Shown: in pieces, positions 55,938-64,000 of the stretch
Position numbering within the stretch: the first letter of the stretch is position 1
How the letters are laid out: each line of letters begins with the position of its first letter
Assembly (NCBI RefSeq): GCF_041912895.1
Contig: NZ_JAYSGI010000001.1
Coordinates: forward strand, 1,240,001-1,304,000
Source of the DNA: Pelagerythrobacter sp041912895
Lineage (GTDB): Bacteria; Pseudomonadota; Alphaproteobacteria; Sphingomonadales; Sphingomonadaceae
DNA: 64,000 nt
Direction: 5' to 3'
Notes under the pieces: generated by a model
Database searches by the model: none
Told to the model about the DNA's origin: nothing
What the model saw: the letters and a program-made list of their open reading frames with translations, nothing else
Translations under genes and position numbers: made by a program

Positions 55938-56710
55938 TACCTGTTCTCCCCTGCCTGAGCCAGCGCGGCCGAGCCGTGCGGGCGTTCGGGCCGTTGCGGC
56001 CCGGTGTTGGTGAGCACGGCGCTGTCGTCACCCGACCGCAGCACCAGTTCGCGCGGGACGCCGTCGACCACGATCGTGTCGCCGCGCACAGTAAAGTTCA
56101 CCGGCCCTTCGGTGCCCTCACGGTCCTTTACCAGGATCGCGGGCACCGCCCTGCCGTTGGGCCAGGTGAGGAAGGTGGCGTTGCCGTCGTCGTAGGTGCG
56201 CGTGGGCAGCAGCGCGGCATCGCCCGCACTTGCCCAGGCGAAGTTGAGCTCGGCCGGGTCGACCACCGCGTAGGGATCGGTCGCGGCGGCGACCTCCACC
56301 GCGCTCGGTCCGCCAGCCAGCATCGGCGCCTCTTCCTCCGGCTCTTCGGGATAAGTGAACTTGAGCACGTACAGCGGGTTGGCGCGCGGACTTGCGACGA
56401 GATCGAACAGATAGGTTCGCTGGTTGGTCACCACCGTCATGTTCGTCTTCGCGGTGGGTGCGAGCGGCTTCACGAACAGCAGGTTCGCCCGCTTGTTCGG
56501 CGTCACCTGCCAGGATTCGGAATCGCCGATCGCGACGTTCTCGATCGCTTCGTCCTCGCCGAACTGGATCGTCGCCTGCACTTTCGTGCGGCCCTCGATC
56601 GTCACCACTTGCGCAGGGTCGTAGAGCCGCTCGACCAGCCGGGCGTCGTCGGCCATGGCGGGCGCGGCGAGCAGCGTGAGGGCGAGCGCGGGAAAGGCCA
56701 CGCGGATCAT
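55937..56710 (-). CDS. virB9: VirB9-family core-complex protein
   Basis: The 257-residue periplasmic protein has a signal peptide (about 1-20, AAPAMA), an N-terminal VirB9/CagX domain (GRTKVQATIQFGEDEAIENVAIGDSESW) and a C-terminal domain with TYDDGNATFLTWPNGRAVPAILV. With VirB10 it builds the outer-membrane core. No VirB7 lipoprotein gene is seen next to it. It overlaps virB6 by four bases. Confidence 0.94.
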   Translation of the reverse strand: MIRVAFPALALTLLAAPAMADDARLVERLYDPAQVVTIEGRTKVQATIQFGEDEAIENVAIGDSESWQVTPNKRANLLFVKPLAPTAKTNMTVVTNQRTYLFDLVASPRANPLYVLKFTYPEEPEEEAPMLAGGPSAVEVAAATDPYAVVDPAELNFAWASAGDAALLPTRTYDDGNATFLTWPNGRAVPAILVKDREGTEGPVNFTVRGDTIVVDGVPRELVLRSGDDSAVLTNTGPQRPERPHGSAALAQAGENR

Positions 56711-57870
56711 TTCGATGTCTCCGAAGTACGGGTTGCGGGGGCGCGGAAGCGGGTGCCGATGCCGCTGGTGCGCGAGGTCGAAGGGCTGAGCGAGCGCGTC
56801 GCGCCGCCGGTCGCGGCGGGGCCGATCACGCGCGTTTCGCGGTGGGTTGCCGAGCCCGGTCCGGCATCGTTGGCGGTAGCGGCGGTGGGCACGGCGGACA
56901 GCGCGATCCGGCGTTGCGAAACCGAGGTGGCGGCAGCTTGCCCCTGCGCGGCGACGGCGGGCGTCTGCATGGCAACCGGCGCGGGCGCGGCGGACCGGCC
57001 ACCACTGTCGCTGTCACGATCGCGCACCAGCCCGAACACGCGCCACCCGGCGACCATCGTCCCGGCGACCTTCAGCACCATCACCATCAGCGCCATGTGA
57101 ACCGCGCCGATCAGGAAGAACGCCACCGCCGCCTGCGGATCGACCTGACCGGGGGTGGAGGCCAGCGCGGCAAGGATCGGCACCGCCATTTCCAGCATGA
57201 TCCCGCCGCCCAGCACGGCGAACAGCGGGGTCAGCGCCAGCAGGACGACGCCTTTGAGCCAGCCGGTGAACAGGCCGCGCGTCCCCTCGAACAGCGCCAG
57301 CACCACGAAGATCGGCCCGAGCGCGACGAGCACCGCCAGCCCGATGCGCGCCGTCACCAGCACGCCCACGGTGCCGAGCAGGAACAGCATCGCGCCGAGC
57401 CACAGGATGCCTTCGGGCGAGAAAGCGCCGAAATCCTCCTGCCCCTGCGTCGCCTGCTGGATCGCAGCGAAGACCACGTCGATCTTCTCCGCGAACACCA
57501 GCGTGGCCGACCCTTGCGTGCCGCCGAGCACGCCCGCCAGCCAGTCGGGCGCGCCGAGCGCGAGGTTCCAGACCACGCTCTGATACGCGACCCAGCTCGT
57601 CGCGAAGGTCACGACGAGGCCGAGGGTTACCATGCGCGGAGTCAGCGATTTCACGCCGATGTTCGTGCGGCCCAGCAGCAGCGCGATCGCGAACAGCGCG
57701 ACGAACAGCGTCAGCGCGATCGTCAGCACGGGGGTCAGCGCGCCGCCGGGCGCGAACAGGCGGCCGAAGGCCTGCGCGGTGAACTCGCCCGCGGTGCAGT
57801 CCACCGCCTGCAGTGCGGCGGCGACGCCGTTGCCGACCTGATCGGCGGCGGCCTGGCAGGCGGCGCTCAT
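56707..57870 (-). CDS. virB6: VirB6/TrbL-family inner membrane channel protein
   Basis: The 387-residue protein has five to six membrane spans between about 35 and 270 and a long Ser/Thr/Ala-rich cytoplasmic C-terminal tail. The conserved tryptophan region (FATSWVAYQSVVW) matches VirB6. It overlaps virB4 and virB9 by four bases each. Where other systems carry virB8 after virB6, the next gene here is virB9. Confidence 0.92.
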   Translation of the reverse strand: MSAACQAAADQVGNGVAAALQAVDCTAGEFTAQAFGRLFAPGGALTPVLTIALTLFVALFAIALLLGRTNIGVKSLTPRMVTLGLVVTFATSWVAYQSVVWNLALGAPDWLAGVLGGTQGSATLVFAEKIDVVFAAIQQATQGQEDFGAFSPEGILWLGAMLFLLGTVGVLVTARIGLAVLVALGPIFVVLALFEGTRGLFTGWLKGVVLLALTPLFAVLGGGIMLEMAVPILAALASTPGQVDPQAAVAFFLIGAVHMALMVMVLKVAGTMVAGWRVFGLVRDRDSDSGGRSAAPAPVAMQTPAVAAQGQAAATSVSQRRIALSAVPTAATANDAGPGSATHRETRVIGPAATGGATRSLSPSTSRTSGIGTRFRAPATRTSETSK

Positions 57871-60320
57871 TCGGCGGCGAGGCGGAAGGGCATTTCGCCC
57901 TCCGCCATCCCTTCGTCATCCGCCGCCGCGCTCCCCCCCGGCCAGGCATGGCCGGTGAGCGCGGGGAACCAGTCGGCCGGATCGTCGCCCATCGCCGCGC
58001 GCAGCACGTCGAGCCGGCGGACCGAGCTTTCGCGGCCCGACAGCACCGTCAGCACCTCGGGCGCGCCCGACAGGTCGAGCCGCACGACCACGCTCGCATC
58101 GGGCTGGCGCACCAGGAAGCAGCGGCTGTGTGCGGGCAGGCTGCGGATCAGCGCCAGTTCGTGGCCCGTCAGGCCGAAGCCGTCGCAGTAATCTTCCGGC
58201 CGTGCACGACTGTTGGGCATGAACACCATCGTCGCGGTCTGCTCGACCAATGCGGTGGAAATGCGGCTCTCCAGCGCATCGCGCGCGCTCTGCGTGGCGA
58301 AGCCGACCAGCGCGTTGCGCTTGCGCAGCGTCTTGAGCCAATCGCGGATGCGCGCGGCGAACACCGCATCGTCGAGCGCCTTCCAGCCCTCGTCGATCAG
58401 GATCATCGTCGGCTTCCCGTCCAGCCGCTCGTCAATGCGGTGGAACAGGTACATCATCACCGGCGTGCGCAGCTTCGGATTCTCGAGCAGCGCGGTCATG
58501 TCGAAGCCGAGCACGCGGGCCGACAGGTCGAGCCGGTCGTCGGCATTGTCGAACAGCCAGCCGTGTTCGCCCGCATCGATCCAGGCGGACAGGCGATCGG
58601 ACAGATCGCCCGCCTCGGGCCGGCGCGCGCCCGACAGCAGCTCCTTGAAGTGGCGCAGGCGGCGGAGCGTGGCGTCGTTGGCGTAGGCGGCATCAACCGC
58701 GTGGGCGATCGTCGCCAGTTCCTCCGGCCCCTCGGCCTTGAGCAGCACGCCCAGCCAGTCGCGCAGGAACGCGCGGTTGGCGGCGGTATCGGGCAGCGCG
58801 AGCGGGTTGAACCCGGTCGGCTCGCCCGCGCTGATCCGGTCGTAGCGCCCGCCGATCCCGCGCACGAACAGCTCGCCGCCGCGATCCTTGTCGAACAACA
58901 CGGTGCGGGGCGCAAACTTCTGCGCCTGCGCGGCGAGGAAGTTCATCACCACCGTCTTGCCCGAGCCGGAGGGGCCGATCACCGAAAAGTTGCCGAGATC
59001 GCCGGTGTGGAAGTTGAAGAAGAACGGTGTCGAACTGGTGGTCTGGAGCAGCGTCACCGCCTCGCCCCAGTGATTGCCCTGCGCCTGCCCCAGCGCCATG
59101 CCGTGCAAGCTGCCGAAGCTCGCCATGTTGGCCGAGGAGATCATCGCGCGGCGCACGATATATTGCTCGTTGCCGGGGAACTGCGCCCAGAAAGCGGGTT
59201 CGAGATTGGTGTCCTCACGCACCGCGATCGCGCCGGTGTCGGCAAGCGCGGCAGCGCAGGCGGCGGTCGCTTCGTCCAGCCGGGCGAGATCGCGCTCGCG
59301 CACCAGCACGGAGAGATGGTGATCGCCGAAGCCGACCGCGCCGTTGCCCAGCGCGTCCCGCGCCGCGAGCATGTCGGACCGTTCGGCGGCAGCTTCCTCG
59401 TCCGCCGAGCGCAGGCGGCGCAGCGCGAGGTCCATTCGCTCGCGCGCGGTCTGGCGCTCGGCCGGGGCGTAGCTTTCGGACACGACGAGTTCGAACGGCA
59501 GGCGCAGCAATGCGTCGAGCAGGCCGGGCGAGGTGGCGTCGGGATAGTCCTTGAGGCTGAGCAGCGCGGCGAAATCGGGTTCGCCCGAACCGCGCAGTTC
59601 CATCGCGTCGAGCCCGAAACTGGCGCGGCGGTAAGGCAGCATGTGGCCCACGTCGGCATCGTCGTGCGGGCGGCGCACCGGGCGCATCTCGCCGTTGTAG
59701 AGCGCGCTCAGCAGTTCGAGCAGTTCGTTGTTCGCCCTGCCCTGCGCGCCCTCGTAATCGCCGAGGACCGAGGCGCCATAGGCCTGGAGCGAAGCGACGA
59801 GCCCGGTCGCCGCCGCCTTGAGCGAGCGGATGTCCTTGGGATCGGGCTCGATCTCCTTGCGGCCCCTACCCTTTCCGGCGCGGTTCCACATCTTCGCCGC
59901 GCGTTCGGCGAGACCCGCCTTGCCGCGCGCCGGGCGGCGGATCAGGGTGACGAACTGGTCGTTAACGAACAGCGCGCCCGAACCGAGCCGTTCCTTCCAC
60001 CGCGCGTCGATATGGCGGCTCAATGGATCGGCGAACTCGGCATCCAGTTCCACTTCCACCCGGCGGCGGACGACGTGGTGATACATCACAAAACGCGCAT
60101 CGAGAGTGGAGCGCAGCACCACCTCGCGCGTCGCCGCGTGGGCGTTGAGCGCGTCGGTATCCTCGGTCTCGAACAGCAGGCCGGGCACCTGCAGCGCGGT
60201 CATCACCGAACCGTCGCGCAGCAGCAGCGTGCTTTCGTCGATCAGCCGGGCATAGGGCAGGCGGTCGCCGGCGCGGGCTTCCTTCGCGCTCCAGGCGGCG
60301 GCTCCGATCCACTTGCTCAT
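57867..60320 (-). CDS. virB4: VirB4-family type IV secretion ATPase
   Basis: The 817-residue ATPase has an N-terminal CagE/TrbE-type domain and a C-terminal AAA domain with Walker A GPSGSGKT at 449-456 and Walker B MILIDEGW near 648. SARDALESRI and MPNSRARPEDY segments are typical of VirB4. It energises pilus assembly with VirB11. It follows virB3 by 28 bases. Confidence 0.96.
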   Translation of the reverse strand: MSKWIGAAAWSAKEARAGDRLPYARLIDESTLLLRDGSVMTALQVPGLLFETEDTDALNAHAATREVVLRSTLDARFVMYHHVVRRRVEVELDAEFADPLSRHIDARWKERLGSGALFVNDQFVTLIRRPARGKAGLAERAAKMWNRAGKGRGRKEIEPDPKDIRSLKAAATGLVASLQAYGASVLGDYEGAQGRANNELLELLSALYNGEMRPVRRPHDDADVGHMLPYRRASFGLDAMELRGSGEPDFAALLSLKDYPDATSPGLLDALLRLPFELVVSESYAPAERQTARERMDLALRRLRSADEEAAAERSDMLAARDALGNGAVGFGDHHLSVLVRERDLARLDEATAACAAALADTGAIAVREDTNLEPAFWAQFPGNEQYIVRRAMISSANMASFGSLHGMALGQAQGNHWGEAVTLLQTTSSTPFFFNFHTGDLGNFSVIGPSGSGKTVVMNFLAAQAQKFAPRTVLFDKDRGGELFVRGIGGRYDRISAGEPTGFNPLALPDTAANRAFLRDWLGVLLKAEGPEELATIAHAVDAAYANDATLRRLRHFKELLSGARRPEAGDLSDRLSAWIDAGEHGWLFDNADDRLDLSARVLGFDMTALLENPKLRTPVMMYLFHRIDERLDGKPTMILIDEGWKALDDAVFAARIRDWLKTLRKRNALVGFATQSARDALESRISTALVEQTATMVFMPNSRARPEDYCDGFGLTGHELALIRSLPAHSRCFLVRQPDASVVVRLDLSGAPEVLTVLSGRESSVRRLDVLRAAMGDDPADWFPALTGHAWPGGSAAADDEGMAEGEMPFRLAAE

Positions 60321-60348
60321 TTTCGATCCGACCCCTTTCAGGTCTTCG

Positions 60349-60633
60349 TCACGCGGCGTAGCTGTTGCAGCCCCACCGCTTGAAGTTCTTCACCCGCGGA
60401 CACTTGCTGACCTTGGTCATCCACAAGTCGAACACGCGCGGTTCGCGCAGGCAGGCGAAGTAGCCGATGCCGTGGATCATCACGGCGGCGGGCAGCGCGA
60501 GGAAGCTGCCCGTGATGAGGAACAGCTCGGTCGTCACCGCCGCGTTGATGATGAAGAAGTTGTACGTCACGCCCGCGAACATCTGCGGCCGCGTGAGCGC
60601 GCGATGGACGGGGTGGCGGACGAGCTGGTCCAC
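60349..60633 (-). CDS. virB3: VirB3-family membrane protein
   Basis: The 94-residue protein has the VirB3 features: RHPVHRALTRPQMFAGVTYNFF, two adjacent spans (about 26-55), and HGIGYFACLREPRVFDLW. It is an inner-membrane assembly component that works with VirB4. It starts one base after virB2's stop. Confidence 0.93.
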   Translation of the reverse strand: MDQLVRHPVHRALTRPQMFAGVTYNFFIINAAVTTELFLITGSFLALPAAVMIHGIGYFACLREPRVFDLWMTKVSKCPRVKNFKRWGCNSYAA

Positions 60634-60634
60634 T

Positions 60635-60937
60635 TCAGCCCGCCGCCTGCTGGATACCCGCGACGATCGAAGCCGCGCCGAACAGGATGAAGCAGCCGAT
60701 GATGACGGTCGCGCCGAAGCGCCAGTTCATTCGCCCGGTCAGCATCAGGAAACCGACCGCGGCGACCGCCATCACCGCGACCGCGGTGGCGACATTGCCC
60801 AGCAGCGTGCCCTGCAGCCAACCGAGCGCGGCGACGATCGGGCCGGACCCTTGCGGATCGGCGGCGGCCTGCGCGAAGGAGGCGGTGGGGGTAAGCAGCG
60901 CGGCGGCGGCGGAAAGTCTGGCAAGCGAACGCATCAA
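60635..60937 (-). CDS. virB2: VirB2-family major pilin
   Basis: The 100-residue prepilin has a signal peptide (about 1-22, TASFAQA) and two hydrophobic helices (LLGNVATAVAVMAVAAVGFLML and ATVIIGCFILFGAASIVAG) joined by a small basic loop (TGRMNWR), the VirB2/TrbC pattern. It forms the conjugation-type pilus. Confidence 0.92.
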   Translation of the reverse strand: MMRSLARLSAAAALLTPTASFAQAAADPQGSGPIVAALGWLQGTLLGNVATAVAVMAVAAVGFLMLTGRMNWRFGATVIIGCFILFGAASIVAGIQQAAG

Positions 60938-60946
60938 ATCGAAATC

Positions 60947-61570
60947 CTAGCGGGAATGGTCGGAGAGACGGCCCATGATGGCCGCCACGTATGTCTTGGT
61001 TTCGCGAATGTTCGGAATGCCGCCCGCGCGCTCGACCCGGCCGGGCCCGGCGTTGTAGGCGGCCAGCGCCTTTTCCAGATCGCCGCCGAACCGGTCGATC
61101 TGCGCGCGCAGATACCGCGCGCCGCCTTCGAGGTTGGCGAACGGATCGTGCGGATCGACGCCCAGTTCGCGCGCAGTGCCGGGCATCAGCTGGGCGAGCC
61201 CGCGCGCGCCGACGGGCGATACCGCGTCTTTGCGCCAGCGGCTTTCCTGCCACACCAGCGCCTCTATCAGCGCGGGGCTGAGATCGAAGCGGCGCGACAG
61301 TTCGGCCACCTTCGCGGCGTAGAGTTCGGGAATCAGTGCGGCGGGGAGCGCGGGATCGGCGATCGCGTTCGCGGGCACGGCGTAATCGGCCGACAGTTCG
61401 ACCACGTCCGCCGGAAGCGGCACACCGCCTTCTGCCGAACCCGCGACTTGCGGCCCGGCGATCCAGCGCGCGCCCTCGGCGCCGATTTCCATGACATCGG
61501 CGTGCGCAGGCGCGGCCATCGCGGCCATGCCCGCAGCAAGCGCAATACCTGCCGATCTGTCGAGAATCAT
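60947..61570 (-). CDS. virB1: VirB1-like lytic transglycosylase
   Basis: The 207-residue protein has a signal peptide (about 1-24) and a C-terminal SLT domain with catalytic E109 in ALVWQESRW, then SPVGARGLAQLMPGTA and KALAAYNAGPGRV. It opens peptidoglycan for the secretion machine. It is the first gene of the virB operon, so a promoter should lie in 61571-61747. Confidence 0.93.
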   Translation of the reverse strand: MILDRSAGIALAAGMAAMAAPAHADVMEIGAEGARWIAGPQVAGSAEGGVPLPADVVELSADYAVPANAIADPALPAALIPELYAAKVAELSRRFDLSPALIEALVWQESRWRKDAVSPVGARGLAQLMPGTARELGVDPHDPFANLEGGARYLRAQIDRFGGDLEKALAAYNAGPGRVERAGGIPNIRETKTYVAAIMGRLSDHSR

Positions 61571-61747
61571 CGAACCCTCCGTCCGATCCCTTTGCGCACC
61601 CTACATGACAGGCTGGTGACAGCAAGTCGGACCGACCCGACAAGGGTTCGCACACGCTCGCCCCTCCTCGAGCGAAGCGGAGGCTACTCTACAAGCGACG
61701 GAAAGACCAAGGCTTTCTGCCCGAGCACGCGCAGAGCGCGTCGCGGA

Positions 61748-62107
61748 TCAGCGCATCGTCATCCGGCCAGCGGGCGCAAAGGCGCCGCTATCGAGCAGAC
61801 GTAGCGCACGGCGCGCGAGATCGCCGGAATCGACCCACTCGCCCCCGGCGAGTTCGAGCCGCACCGTGGATTCGCTGCGGGCGACCGCGCGGAACATGGC
61901 GCGCGCCTCTTCCTCGTGCCCTTCGCGCGCGTGGGCGATGCCGAGGTTGATGAGCCGCGCCGGATCGTCGCTTTCGAGGCGGTCGTTGGTCTCGATCCGT
62001 TCGATCGCGGCGCCGTTCTTCTGTGCCAGCAGATCGCGATAGGCGACGTCGGGCGCTGTAGCTCCTTGAGCCATCAACACCACGGCCGCGATAGTTACGA
62101 GCGCCAT
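61748..62107 (-). CDS. Small TPR-like periplasmic protein
   Basis: The 119-residue protein from ATG 62107 has an N-terminal hydrophobic signal (MALVTIAAVVLMAQGATA) and one or two TPR-like helices (DDPARLINLGIAHAREGHEEEARAMFRAVARS). No enzyme motif is visible. The longer frame from 62218 would add a non-conserved leader. It is on the same strand as the virB operon but 177 bases upstream; a link is not established. Confidence 0.75.
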   Translation of the reverse strand: MALVTIAAVVLMAQGATAPDVAYRDLLAQKNGAAIERIETNDRLESDDPARLINLGIAHAREGHEEEARAMFRAVARSESTVRLELAGGEWVDSGDLARRALRLLDSGAFAPAGRMTMR

Positions 62108-62180
62108 TGTTCTTCTCCCACAGGTTCTCCGTATGGAAAATCTGCGCTCCGCCCCGGTCGAATGCAATAAAAATGTCATA

Positions 62181-62198
62181 CTGTCACGCAATTGTAAT
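62181..62198 (+). promoter_or_regulatory. PHO-box-like direct repeat upstream of the beta-helix lipoprotein
   Basis: CTGTCACGCAATTGTAAT has two CTGTCAT-like heptamers spaced 11 bases apart, the PhoB-binding arrangement. Other TGTC half-sites follow in the AT-rich stretch (GTC at 62224, 62233, 62244 and 62255; CTGTCAC at 62288). Phosphate control of the rightward gene, or of the leftward TPR gene, is inferred. Confidence 0.5.
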
Positions 62199-62373
62199 AT
62201 TCGCACCTTCACACTCACAGATTGTCATTTTTGTCGTCTTTAAGTCGTATTTATGTCTTTGAAGAAAAAGGCATCTACGCAAAGAAACTGTCACGCACCG
62301 GTCCTACTCGGCGAGTCGCGACTTCGAATTCGCGCTTTTTCCGATTCTCGGTTTTTTGAGGGGACCGCTCGCT

Positions 62374-63951
62374 GTGAAAACGCTTCAACGATCCATCGTA
62401 CTCGGCTGCGGCCTGGTCATTCTGGCCGGCTGCGGTGCCGACGAAATTTCCTCGCCCGGCACCGGCGGCGACGTCATCATCAACCCGCCGGCCACGCCGC
62501 CCCCCCCTCCCCCGCCGCCGCCTCCGCCGCCCGCATCGGTCTCGCCGGCGAGCGGCTGCCCGACCATCTCCGATCCGCAGGGCCTCACCGATGGCGGCAC
62601 GATCACCGGGCCGACCGGCGAATATCGCATCTGCACGCTGCCCGCGCGCTTCAACGCCTCGTCCACGCTGCCTTATGTCGAAGGCCTGCTCTACCAGCTC
62701 AACGGCCGCGTCGATGTCGGCACCGACGGGGGCCCGGCGCCCGACGCTTCGGACGGCGCGGACGACACCAACGTGACGCTGACGGTCGAGCCGGGCGCGA
62801 TGTTCTACGCCAGCGGCGCGGCATTCCTGAACGTCAACCGCGGCAACCAGATCAACGCGGTCGGCACGGCCGAAATGCCGATCATCTTCACCAGCCGCGA
62901 CAACGTGCTAGGCCTGAACAACGAGAATTCGTCGGGCCAGTGGGGCGGCGTCGTGCTCTCGGGGCGCGCGCCGGTGACCGACTGCACCGTCGCGCCGAAC
63001 GCCACGCCCGGCTCGGTCAACTGCGAACGTCAGGTCGAAGGCGCGGCGCAGCCGGCGATCTTCGGCGGGGCGACCGACGACGACAGCTCGGGCGTGATGC
63101 AATATGTCCAAATCCGCTATTCGGGCTTCGTCCTCTCGGGCGACAACGAACTGCAGTCGCTCACCACCGGCGGCACCGGCACGGGCACCGAACTTGACCA
63201 CATCATGAGCTTCAACAGCTCGGACGACGGGGTCGAATTCTTCGGCGGCTACGCCAACGTCAAGAACCTGATCGTGGTCGGTTCGGAAGACGATGCGCTC
63301 GACACCGACACCGGCGTCCAGGCCAACCTGCAATACGTGATCGCCGTCAGCCGCGCCGGGGCCGGAGACACGATCATCGAGGCCGACTCGACCAACGTGA
63401 ACATCGAGAACACCCCGCGCCAGAACACGCAGATCTCGAACGCGACGTTCGTCTACAACGGCTCGGCCGGCGATCAGGCGATCCGGCTCCGCGGCGGTAC
63501 GGACTATGCGATCGTCAACTCGGTCCTGGTCGATCAGACGGGCGCCACGCCGTGCCTGCGCATCGACGATGCCGAGACGATCCGTCCGGCCAATGCTGGC
63601 CTGGACGATGCCGGCCCGCCGGTGTTCAACTCGTTCGTGGTCGATTGCGCGACCCCGTTCCGCGACGGCGGCAGCGTTACCGCGGCGCAGGCCGAAGCGA
63701 TCTTCGATGCCGGGGCGAGCAACAATTCGGCCTTCACCAGCACGCTATCGATGACCTTCATCAACGGCACCAACGAGAGCGGCGTACCGGCGTTCGATCC
63801 GACCGCGCTGTCGAGCTTCTTCGACAACGTCGACTACATCGGCGCGGTCCGCGACGATGCCGACACCTGGTACGCGGGCTGGACCTGCAATTCGGCGACG
63901 GCGACGTTCGATCCCGATGGCAGCGATTGCAGCTCGCTGCCGATCTACTGA
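62374..63951 (+). CDS. Surface lipoprotein with beta-helix-like repeats
   Basis: The 525-residue protein starts at GTG 62374 with a lipoprotein signal (VKTLQRSIVLGCGLVILAGC, lipobox cysteine at 20). A proline run of 12 residues near 42-53 follows, then a repetitive Gly/Asn/Asp-rich region that looks like a right-handed beta-helix (TVEPGAMFYASGAAFLNV, PIIFTSRDN, GVEFFGGYANVKNLIVVGS). Probably exposed at the outer membrane. I do not know a ligand. The ATG 18 bases upstream would place a charged leader before the signal, so the GTG is preferred. Confidence 0.82.
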   Translation: MKTLQRSIVLGCGLVILAGCGADEISSPGTGGDVIINPPATPPPPPPPPPPPPASVSPASGCPTISDPQGLTDGGTITGPTGEYRICTLPARFNASSTLPYVEGLLYQLNGRVDVGTDGGPAPDASDGADDTNVTLTVEPGAMFYASGAAFLNVNRGNQINAVGTAEMPIIFTSRDNVLGLNNENSSGQWGGVVLSGRAPVTDCTVAPNATPGSVNCERQVEGAAQPAIFGGATDDDSSGVMQYVQIRYSGFVLSGDNELQSLTTGGTGTGTELDHIMSFNSSDDGVEFFGGYANVKNLIVVGSEDDALDTDTGVQANLQYVIAVSRAGAGDTIIEADSTNVNIENTPRQNTQISNATFVYNGSAGDQAIRLRGGTDYAIVNSVLVDQTGATPCLRIDDAETIRPANAGLDDAGPPVFNSFVVDCATPFRDGGSVTAAQAEAIFDAGASNNSAFTSTLSMTFINGTNESGVPAFDPTALSSFFDNVDYIGAVRDDADTWYAGWTCNSATATFDPDGSDCSSLPIY

Positions 63952-63966
63952 TCGCATGACGAACCG

Positions 63967-64000
63967 GGGAGGCGTCTCGCTCGCGGGCGAGCCGCCTCCC
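63967..64000 (+). terminator. Hairpin after the lipoprotein gene, at the window edge
   Basis: GGGAGGCG (63967-63974) and CGCCTCCC (63993-64000) pair around an inner CTCGC/GGCGAG stem, giving a long GC-rich hairpin 16 bases after the stop codon. Any T-tract lies beyond the window. Confidence 0.7.

Noticed and set aside
57813..60383. An 856-codon rightward open frame opposite virB4
   Set aside because: Shadow of virB4, whose Walker motifs and operon position are clear on the other strand.

Overview
The window is about 66% GC and gene-dense, with Shine-Dalgarno starts and many stop/start overlaps. The gene set points to an alphaproteobacterium of the order Sphingomonadales, most likely an Erythrobacteraceae relative. 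Supporting genes are the rimP-nusA-ylxR-infB-rbfA operon, a CrtZ carotenoid hydroxylase, the F1-ATPase zeta inhibitor (DUF1476), the BolA/Grx4 pair, large TonB-dependent receptors and a chromosomal VirB-type secretion cluster. This assignment comes from gene content, not from an alignment.

Layout. 1-5569: transcription/translation operon on the minus strand. 5749-6355: a MazE/MazF-like toxin-antitoxin pair behind a perfect palindrome. 6357-11136: phage-shock region, with pspF divergent from a sigma-54 promoter that drives a small ORF, pspA, pspB, pspC and then six tandem small single-span coiled-coil proteins whose C-termini resemble PspB. 11138-20603: housekeeping and metabolism (sufE, YqaE-like, DUF454, PhyH oxygenase, crtZ, thioesterase, leuC, GFA protein, DNA glycosylase, leuD, quinone oxidoreductase, ATPase zeta, bolA, grx4, Nudix). 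20658-27040: DUF885 lipoprotein divergent from a siderophore-receptor/PepSY iron-uptake operon. 27188-29660: pirin, its divergent HxlR regulator, a DUF5996 gene and a decayed glyoxalase (VOC) fragment.

29665-42807: a two-part export and signalling locus. A TolC / MacB-type permease / ATPase / adaptor operon runs divergently from a response regulator-kinase pair, and a second 805-residue permease without its own ATPase runs divergently from a second regulator-kinase pair. Both divergent promoter regions carry a related inverted repeat (TGTCC-N6-GRACA). Receiver geometry suggests both regulators start downstream of the first ATG, so the repeat would lie in promoter DNA.

42808-49690: a lower-GC accessory island ending at tRNA-Arg(TCT). 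It carries three RHS/YD-repeat genes on the minus strand (one with a proline microsatellite, one with an in-frame TGA), a SUKH-type immunity gene broken by one extra base, an orphan gene and an IS5-family transposase scrap. It reads as a decaying RHS toxin-immunity locus.

49812-64000: queuosine-precursor transporter, a large TonB receptor with an 18-bp perfect palindrome upstream, a virB1-2-3-4-6-9-10-11 type IV secretion operon with no virB5, virB7, virB8, virD4 or relaxase in view, a small TPR protein, and a beta-helix-like lipoprotein preceded by PHO-box-like repeats.

The best candidates for undescribed biology are the six-gene PspB-like array (9307-11136) and the twin two-component/MacB-type system (29665-42807). 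The RHS/SUKH remnant is the clearest accessory cargo.
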